Shown: piece by piece, positions 9,576 through 18,088 of the stretch
How the letters are laid out: every line of letters starts with the position of its first letter
Position numbering within the stretch: the stretch's first letter is position 1
Assembly: GCA_044226205.1 (NCBI GenBank)
Contig: JBGAHL010000002.1
Span: forward strand, 402,876-466,875
DNA: 64,000 nt
From: M3007 sp044226205
GTDB lineage: Bacteria > Bacteroidota > Bacteroidia > Chitinophagales > Saprospiraceae
Direction of reading: 5' to 3'
Translations under genes and position numbers: made by a program
The notes under the pieces: generated by a model
The model's database searches: none
The model's input: only the letters and a program-made list of their open reading frames with translations
What the model was told of the DNA's origin: nothing

Positions 9576-10909
9576 TTTCCAACCAGTCGTTTTTCAAGTT
9601 CTTCAAGCGATGCGCCTTTTGTTTCGGGCATCATTTTCCACACAAAAAGCAACTGAAAGACCATCATTACGGCAAAAAAAGCGAAGATGGGACCGCCGCC
9701 GAACCGCCCCGCCAACCAGGGAAAAACATTGGCGATGAGGGCCGCGAATACCCAGTGGGTGGTGCTGCCCAGGGAGTTGCCGTAGGAGCGCACCGCGTTG
9801 GGAAAAATCTCGGAAATAAAGACCCAGATCACGGCGCCCTGCCCGATGGCGTGCGAAGCGATGAAGACGAAAAGCAGAATGGGCACCAGCAGGCTGTTGG
9901 ATGCCGCGCCCGAGTAAAAAGCGATAGACACCAGCGAGAGCGACAAAATATAGCCCCAGGAGCCGATATACATCAAAAAACGCCGCCCCATGCGGTCGAT
10001 GAGCGACACGCCGAGCAGCGTAAAAACAAGGTTGACCAGGCCGATACCTGCCGACGACAACAAGGCCGCGCTTTTGCCCATGCCGGTTTCGGCGAGGATG
10101 CGCGGCGCGTAGTAGATCACGGCATTGATACCCGAAAGCTGGTTGAAAAAGGCAAAAAGGAAAGCGAGCAAAATGGGGAAGCGGTATTTAGCCGAAAAGA
10201 AGGACTCTTTTTTCCCGGCAGCGTCCGGCGTGTGCCGGCTCGCCCGGATGTCGGCCAGTTGCTGATCGGCGGTGGACGGGTCGATCTGCTGCAAAACGGC
10301 GAGGGCCGCGCTTTCGTCGCCCTTGTTCAGCACCAGCCAGCGCGGACTTTCGGGCACCACCAGGACCGACAGCGAAAACAGCAGCGAAGGCAAGGCCACC
10401 CAACCCAGCATCCAGCGCCAGGCTTCGGGGCCGCCAGCGTCGCGCAGGAGGTAATTGGCGACGTAGGCCATGAGAATGCCGAACACGATATTGAACTGAA
10501 ACAGCGCCACCAGTCGGCCGCGCAGCTGGGGCGGCGCGATTTCACTGATGTACAACGGCGCCGTGACGGAAGAGGAGCCGATGGCCAGGCCGCCTAAAAA
10601 CCTGAAAATCATGAACGAATGGACATCGGGCGCCATGGCCGAACCGATGGCCGAGAACAGGAACAGAATGCCGATGATAAAGAGCGTTTTTTTGCGCCCG
10701 AACCGGTCGGAAGGCCAGCCGCCCAGGATCGCGCCCAGCACGGTACCCCAAAGCGCCATGGCCACGGCGAGGCCGTGCGTGACGTCGTCGAGTTGCCACT
10801 GGGCCTGAATGGCCTGTTCGGCGCCGGAAATCACGGCCGTGTCGAGACCGAATAAAAAGCCGGCGAGGGCGATGCAAATCGACCAGAAGAAAAGTCGGGT
10901 ATGGTTCAT
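9572..10909 (-). CDS. sugar porter, major facilitator superfamily
   Basis: 445 residues from the ATG at 10909. An upstream in-frame ATG at 11029 would add a non-membrane leader that runs into the regulatory region, so I reject it. Twelve hydrophobic spans are apparent. Sugar-porter signatures are DRFGRKKT after span 2, PESPRWL after span 6, DRMGRR in the second half and PETKG at the end. It resembles proton-coupled xylose/fructose/glucose symporters of the inner membrane. It is the first gene of the unit with GH32, overlapping it by four bases, which suggests import of fructose or a fructo-disaccharide released by the hydrolase. It is divergent from the ArsR-type regulator at 11055, with 145 bases between. 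Confidence 0.92.
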   Translation of the reverse strand: MNHTRLFFWSICIALAGFLFGLDTAVISGAEQAIQAQWQLDDVTHGLAVAMALWGTVLGAILGGWPSDRFGRKKTLFIIGILFLFSAIGSAMAPDVHSFMIFRFLGGLAIGSSSVTAPLYISEIAPPQLRGRLVALFQFNIVFGILMAYVANYLLRDAGGPEAWRWMLGWVALPSLLFSLSVLVVPESPRWLVLNKGDESAALAVLQQIDPSTADQQLADIRASRHTPDAAGKKESFFSAKYRFPILLAFLFAFFNQLSGINAVIYYAPRILAETGMGKSAALLSSAGIGLVNLVFTLLGVSLIDRMGRRFLMYIGSWGYILSLSLVSIAFYSGAASNSLLVPILLFVFIASHAIGQGAVIWVFISEIFPNAVRSYGNSLGSTTHWVFAALIANVFPWLAGRFGGGPIFAFFAVMMVFQLLFVWKMMPETKGASLEELEKRLVGK

Positions 10910-11018
10910 GCGAAATTTTTTCCGGCAAACATAAACAATTGCCATTAGCAGCCTCAACATTGCTCCCCGTCGAACATCACAATCATTTTGTCGTGAAAAA
11001 AGCCAAGGGTTAAATGAA

Positions 11019-11040
11019 TATTTAGACATTTGCCTAAATA
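11019..11040. promoter_or_regulatory. putative SdpR/ArsR operator dyad
   Basis: A perfect 7-bp inverted repeat, TATTTAG (11019-11025) and CTAAATA (11034-11040), with an 8-base spacer, lies 14 bases before the ATG of the ArsR-type gene. AT-rich dyads of this size in front of their own gene are typical autorepression sites of this family. It may also affect the divergent sugar porter. Confidence 0.6.
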
Positions 11041-11054
11041 CTTAATTACAGGTC

Positions 11055-11312
11055 ATGAATCTACTGTTTAAAGCGCTGAACGATCCGACGCGGCGTGCCA
11101 TTCTGGAAATGCTGCGCGGGGGCGACCTGACGGCCGGCGAGATTGCCGATCGTTTCGACATGACCAAGCCGAGTATTTCGCACCACCTCGATCTGCTTCG
11201 GCAGGCCGATCTGGTGAGCAATTACCGGCGTGGGCAATTCATCTATTATGCGCTGAATATGAGTGTTTTGGATGAAATCATGGCCTGGCTTTCACAATTC
11301 AAAAAATCCTGA
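11055..11312 (+). CDS. ArsR-family winged-helix autorepressor, SdpR type
   Basis: 85 residues, one winged helix-turn-helix. The sequence starts with LFKALNDPTRRAIL, the family signature, then AGEIADRF and TKPSISHHL, the recognition helix. No metal-binding cysteines of the ArsR/SmtB type are present. This fits the SdpR subgroup, which is thought to be titrated by the membrane protein SdpI. The next gene is an SdpI homologue three bases downstream, so the pair forms an operon. The dyad at 11019-11040 is the likely binding site. Confidence 0.88.
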   Translation: MNLLFKALNDPTRRAILEMLRGGDLTAGEIADRFDMTKPSISHHLDLLRQADLVSNYRRGQFIYYALNMSVLDEIMAWLSQFKKS

Positions 11313-11315
11313 CTT

Positions 11316-11969
11316 ATGAAAAAGAATCCTGCACTTGAAATCCTGATCTGGGCCATTGCGGCCGCTCCGTTTGTGTATCTGGCAGTGCTCTGGGGGCAGC
11401 TGCCGCCCGAGGTGCCGACGCATTTCAACGCGGCGGGCGAGCCCGATGATTATTCTTCCAAAAGCAGCCTTTTCCTCATCATGGGTTTCGTCACCCTGCC
11501 GACCAATTTGCTGATCCGTTTTTTGCCCGCGCTCGATCCGAAGCAGAATTTCGATCAGTTTCCCGATGCTTTTCAGCGTTTGCGGCTGGTCATCGCGATC
11601 GGTCTGGCGGCGATATGCTGCGTGATCGTGTATTCGGCCACGCATACCGGCTCCAACCCCGTTCGTATTCTGACCATCGTGCTGGGCGGGTTGTTTGCCG
11701 GGCTGGGCAACTACATGGGCGCGCTCAAACCCAATTATTTTATCGGTATCCGCACGCCCTGGACCCTGGAAAGCCCGACCGTGTGGCGCAAAACCCACCA
11801 GATGGGCGGCCGCTTGTTTTTTATTGCCGGGATCGTCACGATCCTGATGGCGCTGGTTTTTCCTGTGAAATCGCTGGTATTTGCCATAGCATTGCCTGTT
11901 CTGGTCGTCAGTGTGGCCACGGTGTTCTACTCCTGGCGGGTATATCAGCAGGAAAAAAACGCCTCCTGA
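11316..11969 (+). CDS. SdpI-family membrane protein (DUF1648)
   Basis: 217 residues with about six hydrophobic spans. The N-terminal DUF1648 part contains PTHFNAAGEPD, a conserved loop. The C-terminal half carries the SdpI signature NYFIGIRTPWTLES followed by WRKTHQ. In Bacillus, SdpI is both immunity protein for the SdpC toxin and signal transducer that sequesters SdpR. Here no SdpC-like toxin is present in the window, as is usual outside Bacillus, so the signal it senses is unknown. Translation probably couples with the regulator upstream. Confidence 0.88.
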   Translation: MKKNPALEILIWAIAAAPFVYLAVLWGQLPPEVPTHFNAAGEPDDYSSKSSLFLIMGFVTLPTNLLIRFLPALDPKQNFDQFPDAFQRLRLVIAIGLAAICCVIVYSATHTGSNPVRILTIVLGGLFAGLGNYMGALKPNYFIGIRTPWTLESPTVWRKTHQMGGRLFFIAGIVTILMALVFPVKSLVFAIALPVLVVSVATVFYSWRVYQQEKNAS

Positions 11970-12020
11970 GGCATAGAACGACTTTTCCGGATAACGGTTT
12001 GAGGAAACCTTCGCAACTTT

Positions 12021-12053
12021 GTCAGCCGCAGCGGCATGTGTCCCGCGGCTGAC
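12021..12053 (+). terminator. hairpin overlapping the start of the cyclase gene
   Basis: A perfect 9-bp stem, GTCAGCCGC (12021-12029) with GCGGCTGAC (12045-12053), is followed by AA and a run of T. It looks like an intrinsic terminator for the sdpRI unit. The ATG of the next gene (12036) lies in its loop. Confidence 0.6.
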
Positions 12054-14429
12054 AATTTTTTTCCGATCAGAACCTTACTCGTCATATTGCCCCTCTGGTT
12101 GCTGTGTAGCGTACTCCATGCACAGCCTTCCGACGATTTCGAGCATACGACCGGACAGGTGGACCACCTGCTCACGCAGGCACGCGCGGCCAAAAAAGAT
12201 GCCGACGCCGAAACCCTCGCGCGGCAGAGCTACGACCTGGCCCGGCAGGTCAATTACGAAGGCGGCATGATCCGCTCCCTGCTCCTGCTGGGCGACATTT
12301 GCGCGCGCAACAACCGCACCGAGGAAGCCCTGCGCTTTTACCTCGACGTGGAGGAAAAAGCGACCCTGACCAACAACAGCAGCCTCTTGTTTACGGCCTG
12401 CACCGTGCTGGGCGACCTTTATTTCAAGGAAAAAATATACGGCAACGCCCGACAATACTACCTGAAAGCGCTCGGCTTGCAGCCCGACAACTATTCCATT
12501 ACGGAAAAAGCCGCCGACACCTACCTGTACGACATGCGCTTCGACAGCGCGGAAATCATGTACCGCGACCTGATCGTCAACTACCGAACCGACGGCAACA
12601 ACACCAAACTGGTGCAGATCTACCAGAAGCTGGCAGATGTGTACAACCAGAACAACCTGCCCTCCAAGGCCCTGTATTATTACATCGGTATCGATGAAAT
12701 ACTCGATCGCTTCGGCTCGCCGGCAGCCAAAGCCACCTCCTACAACAACCTGGGCAAACAATACGTCCTGCTCAACGATTACGACAAGGCGCTGTATTAT
12801 TTCCGGAAAGCGGAACTGCAGTGCGACTACGTCAATTGCGATCAGCCCGAAGTGCTCTACGCCAACCTGGGCATCGCCCTGCACAATACCGGCAAGACCC
12901 GCGAAGGCCTGGAGTACCTGCTGCGCGCCCGCGACATCGTGCTGCGCAACAAAGACCGCCGCGCCCAGGCCAGTCTGGAGCACCTTATCACGGGGGTGTA
13001 TTTCAGCAACAACGACCTTTACAACGCCCTTCAACACAACGAATTAGCCATTCAAGCCGCTCGCGAAACCAAACAGATCGACGTGCTCGCCGAGGCCTAC
13101 CATACGGCCGCCGACATCTATTACGGACTGTATGATTTTGAAAAAGCATTCAACTACTACAAGGAATACCTTGCCCTGCTCAACCAGATCAGTTTTGAGG
13201 AAAAAGCCAAACTCAACAACCTCGTACAGCTGACGCGCTCGCTCAAAGATGCCGAAAGCAAGTACAAACTGATGATCAGCCAGCAAAAGATCAAGGAGAC
13301 CGAACTCCAGAGCCGTCTGGCCGAACAAAACCAGCAACTGGCCCTCGAAACCCAGCGCCGGGAAGACGAAATGCGCCAGGCGATGAAAGACAAAGAACTC
13401 AACGACGCCAAACTGCGCGAGCAAACCCTGCTGGTGCTCCGCGCTCGTCAGGAACTTCGCCTTCGCCAGCTCGACGCCGAACGGAAGGAACAACTGGCCC
13501 GCTACCTGCAGGCGCAAGACCAGGAACGAGCCAACAACCTGGCCGACAGCCTGATCAAGGCCAAACAGGCCCAGGAACTGGAAGTCGCGCTCCGCGACAA
13601 AAGTATCGCCACCCTGACCGCCAGTAAAAACCTCGAACGCCTGCGTTTCGCCTACGGCGTCGGAGGTTTTGCACTGGTCATCCTCGCCTTGCTGGGCATC
13701 AGCTGGCTGTATGCGCGGCGGGCCGGCCAACGCCTTGCCCTGCAGAACCGTAAAATTGAAGCGCAACGCGACCAGATCGAACAGGAACGCCGCAAAAGCG
13801 ATCAGCTGCTGCTCAACATCCTGCCCGAAGAAATCGCCGCCGACCTTAAAGCCCACGGCGAAGCCACCCCGCAGTTTTACCAGTCCGCCACGGTTTTATT
13901 CACCGATTTTATCAATTTTACCAGCCTTTCCGCCCAGCTCTCGCCCGAGGTGCTCATTGCCGAGCTCAACGAATGCTTCCTTGCTTTCGACGAAATTTGT
14001 GACAAAAACCGACTGGAAAAGATCAAAACCATCGGCGACGCCTACATGTGCGCCGGGGGCATTCCCGTCCCCAACGATACCCACCCCGAAGACGCCGTGC
14101 AAGCCGCCCTCGAAATGCTCGACTGGCTCGATCAACGCAACCGCACCAATCCCAAGGCTATTTTCCAACAGATGCGCATCGGGATTCACACGGGGCCTGT
14201 GATCGCAGGTGTGGTGGGTAAAAACAAGTTTGCCTACGATATCTGGGGCGATGCCGTCAACCTGGCCTCCCGCCTCGAAGAACTCGGCGAACCCAGTCGC
14301 ATCAATATCTCCACCGCTACCCGCGACGCCATCAAACACCGATACAGCACCTCTTATCGCGGCAAAAAGGAAGTGCACAACAAGGGACTGGTGGATATGT
14401 ATTTTATTGAAGGGGTTGATGAGGGTTGA
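12036..14429 (+). CDS. TPR sensor protein with class III adenylyl cyclase domain
   Basis: 797 residues. The N-terminus reads as a signal peptide (hydrophobic 13-28, cleavage near HA-Q30). TPR repeats fill about residues 35-400, a charged coiled coil about 400-530, a transmembrane span about 538-560, and a class III nucleotide cyclase from about 610 to the end. Catalytic metal residues Asp624 (in FTDF) and Asp668 (in IGDAYM) are present. The purine-selecting pair is Lys664 and Asp735 (in YDIWGD), the adenylyl rather than guanylyl combination, so cAMP is the expected product. The TPR part should be periplasmic and the cyclase cytoplasmic (inference), as in transmembrane sensor cyclases. The ATG sits inside a hairpin. 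No other in-frame ATG keeps the signal peptide; a TTG a few codons on is the only alternative. Confidence 0.88.
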   Translation: MCPAADNFFPIRTLLVILPLWLLCSVLHAQPSDDFEHTTGQVDHLLTQARAAKKDADAETLARQSYDLARQVNYEGGMIRSLLLLGDICARNNRTEEALRFYLDVEEKATLTNNSSLLFTACTVLGDLYFKEKIYGNARQYYLKALGLQPDNYSITEKAADTYLYDMRFDSAEIMYRDLIVNYRTDGNNTKLVQIYQKLADVYNQNNLPSKALYYYIGIDEILDRFGSPAAKATSYNNLGKQYVLLNDYDKALYYFRKAELQCDYVNCDQPEVLYANLGIALHNTGKTREGLEYLLRARDIVLRNKDRRAQASLEHLITGVYFSNNDLYNALQHNELAIQAARETKQIDVLAEAYHTAADIYYGLYDFEKAFNYYKEYLALLNQISFEEKAKLNNLVQLTRSLKDAESKYKLMISQQKIKETELQSRLAEQNQQLALETQRREDEMRQAMKDKELNDAKLREQTLLVLRARQELRLRQLDAERKEQLARYLQAQDQERANNLADSLIKAKQAQELEVALRDKSIATLTASKNLERLRFAYGVGGFALVILALLGISWLYARRAGQRLALQNRKIEAQRDQIEQERRKSDQLLLNILPEEIAADLKAHGEATPQFYQSATVLFTDFINFTSLSAQLSPEVLIAELNECFLAFDEICDKNRLEKIKTIGDAYMCAGGIPVPNDTHPEDAVQAALEMLDWLDQRNRTNPKAIFQQMRIGIHTGPVIAGVVGKNKFAYDIWGDAVNLASRLEELGEPSRINISTATRDAIKHRYSTSYRGKKEVHNKGLVDMYFIEGVDEG

Positions 14430-14629
14430 TATTGTTGATGAGGGTTTATGGGGTTGATGAGGTTGATGAGGTTTATAAAAAGGGGAATTATGGCGCTCTA
14501 CGTTCTTAAACTGGTCGCCTGTTTGTTTTTCCATGGCCCGGTCCCGAGAGCGTCCATTACACTTTTATCAACCTAATAAACCTCATAAACCATATAAACC
14601 TCATCAACCCTCATCAACCTTTTCAACCC
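14405..14629. repeat. inverted array of TCAACCT/AGGTTGA-type short repeats
   Basis: From about 14405 to 14475 the plus strand repeats units such as GTTGATGAGG, overlapping the end of the cyclase gene. From about 14564 to 14629 the complementary units (CCTCATCAACC, CCTCATAAACC) occur, ending at the stop codon of the convergent gene. The two arms can pair around an 80-90-base centre with no coding signal. It probably serves as a two-way transcription end or is a REP-like element. Confidence 0.7.
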
Positions 14630-15232
14630 TCACATCTTCGGCGACCCATTAAACACCGTCAGAAAGATCAGCGCCATTTTCATGGCCGGAGAGACGGATT
14701 CGTCGAGATTGTCTTCGATAGCCCAGTCTCTGGGGTCGCGTTCGCGCAGGGTGTAGAGGTAAAAGCGCCCCCGATTGGGGTCGTCGACCAGCCATTCGTC
14801 GAGCTGGTTGGTCCAGCGGCTGCGGAGGCTGAGCGCCATGTTATTGTCGGTGATGCGCCACTCTTTAAAATCATTGGCCCAGGCGGTTCGCATGGTGATC
14901 ACGTCGCCAGTGTAGGTGCGGAGTTCCCACTGATTCAGGTCGTCTTTCCACTTCTGGCGGATGGTGCCGCGCAGATCGCCGTACTGGAAATCCCAGTCGG
15001 TCCAGTCGTCGCGCAAATTGAGCCAGCGCAGTTTGAGTTCGCCGACCATTTCTTCGTCCGGATAGTCCGATTCGTCTTCTTCCGAGGCGCTGGTGTCGGC
15101 ACTGACGGCATAAATTTCCCACTCCACAAAGGAATCGCTCCACCGACTGCTCACGCCCGACAAATGCTGTTCCTGCGCGCCGAGGAACGTCGAAATCGCA
15201 ATCGCCAGAAGAGAGAACAGGAAGCGAAGCAT
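14630..15232 (-). CDS. secreted protein with five W-x6-W repeats, unknown function
   Basis: 200 residues from the ATG at 15232, which gives a clean signal peptide (LRFLFSLLAIAIST, cleavage near GA-Q). An ATG at 15286 only adds a non-signal leader. The mature part is almost entirely a repeat of about 22-24 residues with two Trp separated by six residues: RWSDSFVEW, RWLNLRDDW, KWKDDLNQW, AWANDFKEW, RWTNQLDEW. The first two are separated by an acidic insert rich in Asp/Glu/Ser. I do not recognise a named family. The spacing suggests a small beta-structured repeat exported to the periplasm or surface. Its last codons abut the repeat array at 14564-14629. Confidence 0.75.
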   Translation of the reverse strand: MLRFLFSLLAIAISTFLGAQEQHLSGVSSRWSDSFVEWEIYAVSADTSASEEDESDYPDEEMVGELKLRWLNLRDDWTDWDFQYGDLRGTIRQKWKDDLNQWELRTYTGDVITMRTAWANDFKEWRITDNNMALSLRSRWTNQLDEWLVDDPNRGRFYLYTLRERDPRDWAIEDNLDESVSPAMKMALIFLTVFNGSPKM

Positions 15233-15300
15233 GGCTGTACAATGGGTAAAAAACAGCAGGCAGTGGCAGCGCGCGGCACTACACACTGCCTGCTTTCAGA

Positions 15301-15687
15301 TCAAAACGGCAAATCGTCGTGCGAGGTGCTGGTCTGCTGCGGTGCGTCGTTGTAGTTGGGGAACGGGTCGGTGGGGAAAGACTCGTCGCCGCCACCGCCC
15401 TGTGCGGGCGCATCGGCGCTGCCGGCCCGATCGATGCGCCAGGCGTTGAGGCTGGTGAAAAACTTGCCCTGCCATTCGCGGCCGCGCAGGTCGAACGAAA
15501 CTTTCAGGCGCTCGCCCTCCCTGTATTGATCGAGTGTGGAGCATTTGTCCTGCACCACCTGAAATTTTACGTATTGCGGATAGTTGCCGTCGGGTATTTC
15601 CAGTACGAATTCGCGGGCCTGGAAACTTGCTGTTTTTTGTTCCGTCGGGAAAATGCGGTACAGTTTCCCCTCTACTTCAAATGCCAT
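15301..15687 (-). CDS. DUF3127 protein with SSB-like acidic tail
   Basis: 128 residues. The first 85 or so form a predicted OB-fold typical of DUF3127, a small Bacteroidota family (KFQVVQDKC and SFDLRGREW are recognisable). A Gly/Pro/Gln-rich linker follows, and the protein ends in DDLPF. That ending resembles the conserved C-terminal tip of single-stranded DNA-binding protein, which recruits repair and replication proteins. I infer a nucleic-acid binding role; it is not proven for the family. It is transcribed away from the solute-binding protein gene, whose stop is not far downstream of an independent unit at 15726. Confidence 0.8.
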   Translation of the reverse strand: MAFEVEGKLYRIFPTEQKTASFQAREFVLEIPDGNYPQYVKFQVVQDKCSTLDQYREGERLKVSFDLRGREWQGKFFTSLNAWRIDRAGSADAPAQGGGGDESFPTDPFPNYNDAPQQTSTSHDDLPF

Positions 15688-15725
15688 TGTTAAAATGATA
15701 TGGTTGGTCGTAAAAATGATCGGGT

Positions 15726-17543
15726 TTACTTTTTAGCGGGCGGCGCAACGGGATTGACCAGTTGGAACAGGGGTTCGTAATAGCCCGGCCGGTTGGAGGA
15801 AAACACGCATTTGAAGCGCTTGGAGCCAATGTAGCGCTGTTGCGGCGCGTAAAGGAACACCTCCGGCACCTGTTCGTGCAGCATTTGCTGCGCCTGGAGG
15901 TACAATTCGTTGCGTTTGGCCTCGTCGGACGTGCCGCGGATTTCTTCGGTGAGCCGGTCGAATTCCGGGCTGGCAAACCCGCCGCGGTTGTCGCCGGCGG
16001 GGCTCAGGCTTTTGGAGTGGTAGTTTTGGTAAAAATCATTGAGGCCCGGGAACTGCCCAAGCCCGTACAGGGCTGCCTCAAAGCGCCCGGCGCGGGTTTC
16101 CTCGCCGAGTTCCTGCAAACCGAGCGGCACGATATTGACCTTGATCCCGGCAGCGCGGGAAGTCTGCTCGATGCTCGACGCGATCTGCGCGGTCACCGGG
16201 CTCGACGTGGTCGCGAGCACATCGATGCTGAGCGGGGTATTGACGCCATTCAGGACCTTGTCGACGATGCCGTCGTTGTTGCTGTCCGTCCAGCCGGCCT
16301 GAGCAAGCAAGTCCTTGGCTTTCTGAATGTTGTAATCGTACGGCACGATGTTTTTGGCGTAATACGGCTTGGTCGGGTTGATCGGGCTGACGAGGCGATT
16401 GCCCATGCCCTGTTGAACGGTGTTGAGCAGGTAGTCATAATCGACGATGTGGGCCAGTGCCTGGCGCACCTTCACGTCGGCGAGTTTGGGGTTGCGCACA
16501 TTGAACAGCCAGCGGTTGTACTGGAAGCTCAGGCGGGTCTCGAAATTGTAGTTGGCGGCGAGGAAAGAGTCCTTTTTGAGTTCGAGGAACTTGGACGGGC
16601 TCATGGTCAGCACCACATCGAGATCGCCGGTGCGCAGCATGTTTTCGATCAGGCCTTCGTCTTTCTGGAATTTGTACACCAGACAGCTCGGGTAGGCGGC
16701 GAGCAGGGGGTTGTTTTTCACCTTGTCGCCCCACCAGTCGCTTTTTCTGACCAGCACGGTTTGTTCGTTGCCGATGGCTACGGGGCGGTAAGGGCCGCTG
16801 CCGATAATCCCCGTCGGGTCGGTGGTATAACGGGGCAACTGAAATTCTTCCGTGAATTTTTTCAGGTTGGCGTTGTTCGTCGCCAGTTCTTTCGACTTCG
16901 TTTGGTCGAGCAAATCCGTGAGCGGGATATTGGCCAGCAGGTTTTGCGGATCGTAGTTGTAGGCGGGCAAAATGGGCGTCTGGCAAAGGGTTTCGACTGC
17001 CAGGATGTAGTATTTGCGGAAATAAACCGTGAATTTTTTCGGATTGGCGGGGTCCACCTCGATGTTTTGCAAATCCTCGATGTAGCCGCTGAAATTGTGC
17101 AGGGGCAGTAAGGGATCGAGTTGCACCTTGAAGGTAAAGACGAGGTCGTTGCCGGTCACGGGCGTGCCATTGTCCCACATGGCTTCGGGCAAAATTTCGA
17201 AATCGTACGCCAGCGCGCCCTTGTAGGGGCCGTCGGTCACGTTGCGGGCGGTTGGAATGGCTTTACAGATCAGCGGTTTGAGTTCCATCGACTCGGGATC
17301 GACGATACCCAGGTTTTGAAACACCTGCGCCGACACGAAACGCGGGTAGCCCGACTGTACGAGGTAGGGGTTGAGTACGTTGGCCGGGGCTTCGATGCGG
17401 ATGTTGAGGGTGTCGCCCCAGCGGTCGCCGACGTAGCCCACGGGTTTGCCGGCATGGCCTACGCAATTTTTGCAATAATAAATAAGCAATGCGGCGGCCA
17501 AAACAGCCAGGCCGGCGCGGAGATAGAGCCGTCTTGTTTTCAT
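15726..17543 (-). CDS. ABC-type peptide/solute-binding protein, family 5
   Basis: 605 residues. A basic N-terminus and hydrophobic span (about 10-24) form a signal or anchor; Cys24 and Cys27 directly after it may indicate lipidation but no clean lipobox is seen. The remainder follows the SBP_bac_5 pattern: LNPYLVQ near the start, the VTGNDLVFTFKVQLDP segment, IIGSGPYRPV in the middle, and KVRQALAHIVDYDYLLNTV, the family signature, at about 390. Members bind oligopeptides, nickel or other solutes for ABC importers. No permease or ATPase gene is adjacent, so partners are elsewhere. Confidence 0.88.
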   Translation of the reverse strand: MKTRRLYLRAGLAVLAAALLIYYCKNCVGHAGKPVGYVGDRWGDTLNIRIEAPANVLNPYLVQSGYPRFVSAQVFQNLGIVDPESMELKPLICKAIPTARNVTDGPYKGALAYDFEILPEAMWDNGTPVTGNDLVFTFKVQLDPLLPLHNFSGYIEDLQNIEVDPANPKKFTVYFRKYYILAVETLCQTPILPAYNYDPQNLLANIPLTDLLDQTKSKELATNNANLKKFTEEFQLPRYTTDPTGIIGSGPYRPVAIGNEQTVLVRKSDWWGDKVKNNPLLAAYPSCLVYKFQKDEGLIENMLRTGDLDVVLTMSPSKFLELKKDSFLAANYNFETRLSFQYNRWLFNVRNPKLADVKVRQALAHIVDYDYLLNTVQQGMGNRLVSPINPTKPYYAKNIVPYDYNIQKAKDLLAQAGWTDSNNDGIVDKVLNGVNTPLSIDVLATTSSPVTAQIASSIEQTSRAAGIKVNIVPLGLQELGEETRAGRFEAALYGLGQFPGLNDFYQNYHSKSLSPAGDNRGGFASPEFDRLTEEIRGTSDEAKRNELYLQAQQMLHEQVPEVFLYAPQQRYIGSKRFKCVFSSNRPGYYEPLFQLVNPVAPPAKK

Positions 17544-17598
17544 GTAAAAACCATTTTAAGGGTAAAAGTAAGAGATTGTTGGATGGGCTGCCTGTTTT

Positions 17599-18006
17599 TC
17601 ACACAAACCGGCCTTTCCATTCCGGTCTGGGGATCATGCATTGTTCCTGACGCCCAAACCAGCGGTAGCGGTTGCTTGCCACCCAGTTGTAAACCGCGTC
17701 GCGGATCGGCCGCGGTACTATTTTGAAAACGTACAACACCGGCCACAAGCCGCCGGAACGGCGCACTACTTCAAGCGCCGCATCGGAACGCGTGAAGACG
17801 CGTTCGCCATCGACCAGCACCACCGTGTCAAAGTCCTCGGCAGAGAACCCCAGGCGACGAAGCATGGCCTGACCGGTCTCCGATTGCAGGGCGGCAAAGC
17901 GAAATATGCCGCGACGGTCGTGCAGCAATACCCATTGTACGGCGCCGTTGCAGAGGTTGCAGACCCCATCGAAAAGGAGAACCGGAGAATTAACTTGTGT
18001 ATCCAA
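17599..18006 (-). CDS. DCC-family thiol-disulfide oxidoreductase-like protein (DUF393)
   Basis: 135 residues. The defining D-x-x-C-x-x-C motif is DGVCNLC (Asp13, Cys16, Cys19) near the N-terminus, within a thioredoxin-like fold. VVLVDGERVFTRSDA and the C-terminal RDAVYNWVASNRYRWFG are further family signatures. Members are thought to handle thiol-disulfide exchange, but substrates are not known. It is divergent from the antiporter gene, with 82 bases between start codons. Confidence 0.88.
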   Translation of the reverse strand: MDTQVNSPVLLFDGVCNLCNGAVQWVLLHDRRGIFRFAALQSETGQAMLRRLGFSAEDFDTVVLVDGERVFTRSDAALEVVRRSGGLWPVLYVFKIVPRPIRDAVYNWVASNRYRWFGRQEQCMIPRPEWKGRFV

Positions 18007-18088
18007 TCTTTTTGACCTTTTTTGCGTGAAAATTAGGGTTTATCTGAATCCTTGCACCCATTTCCCGATTGTTAAAACCCTCCCTGCC

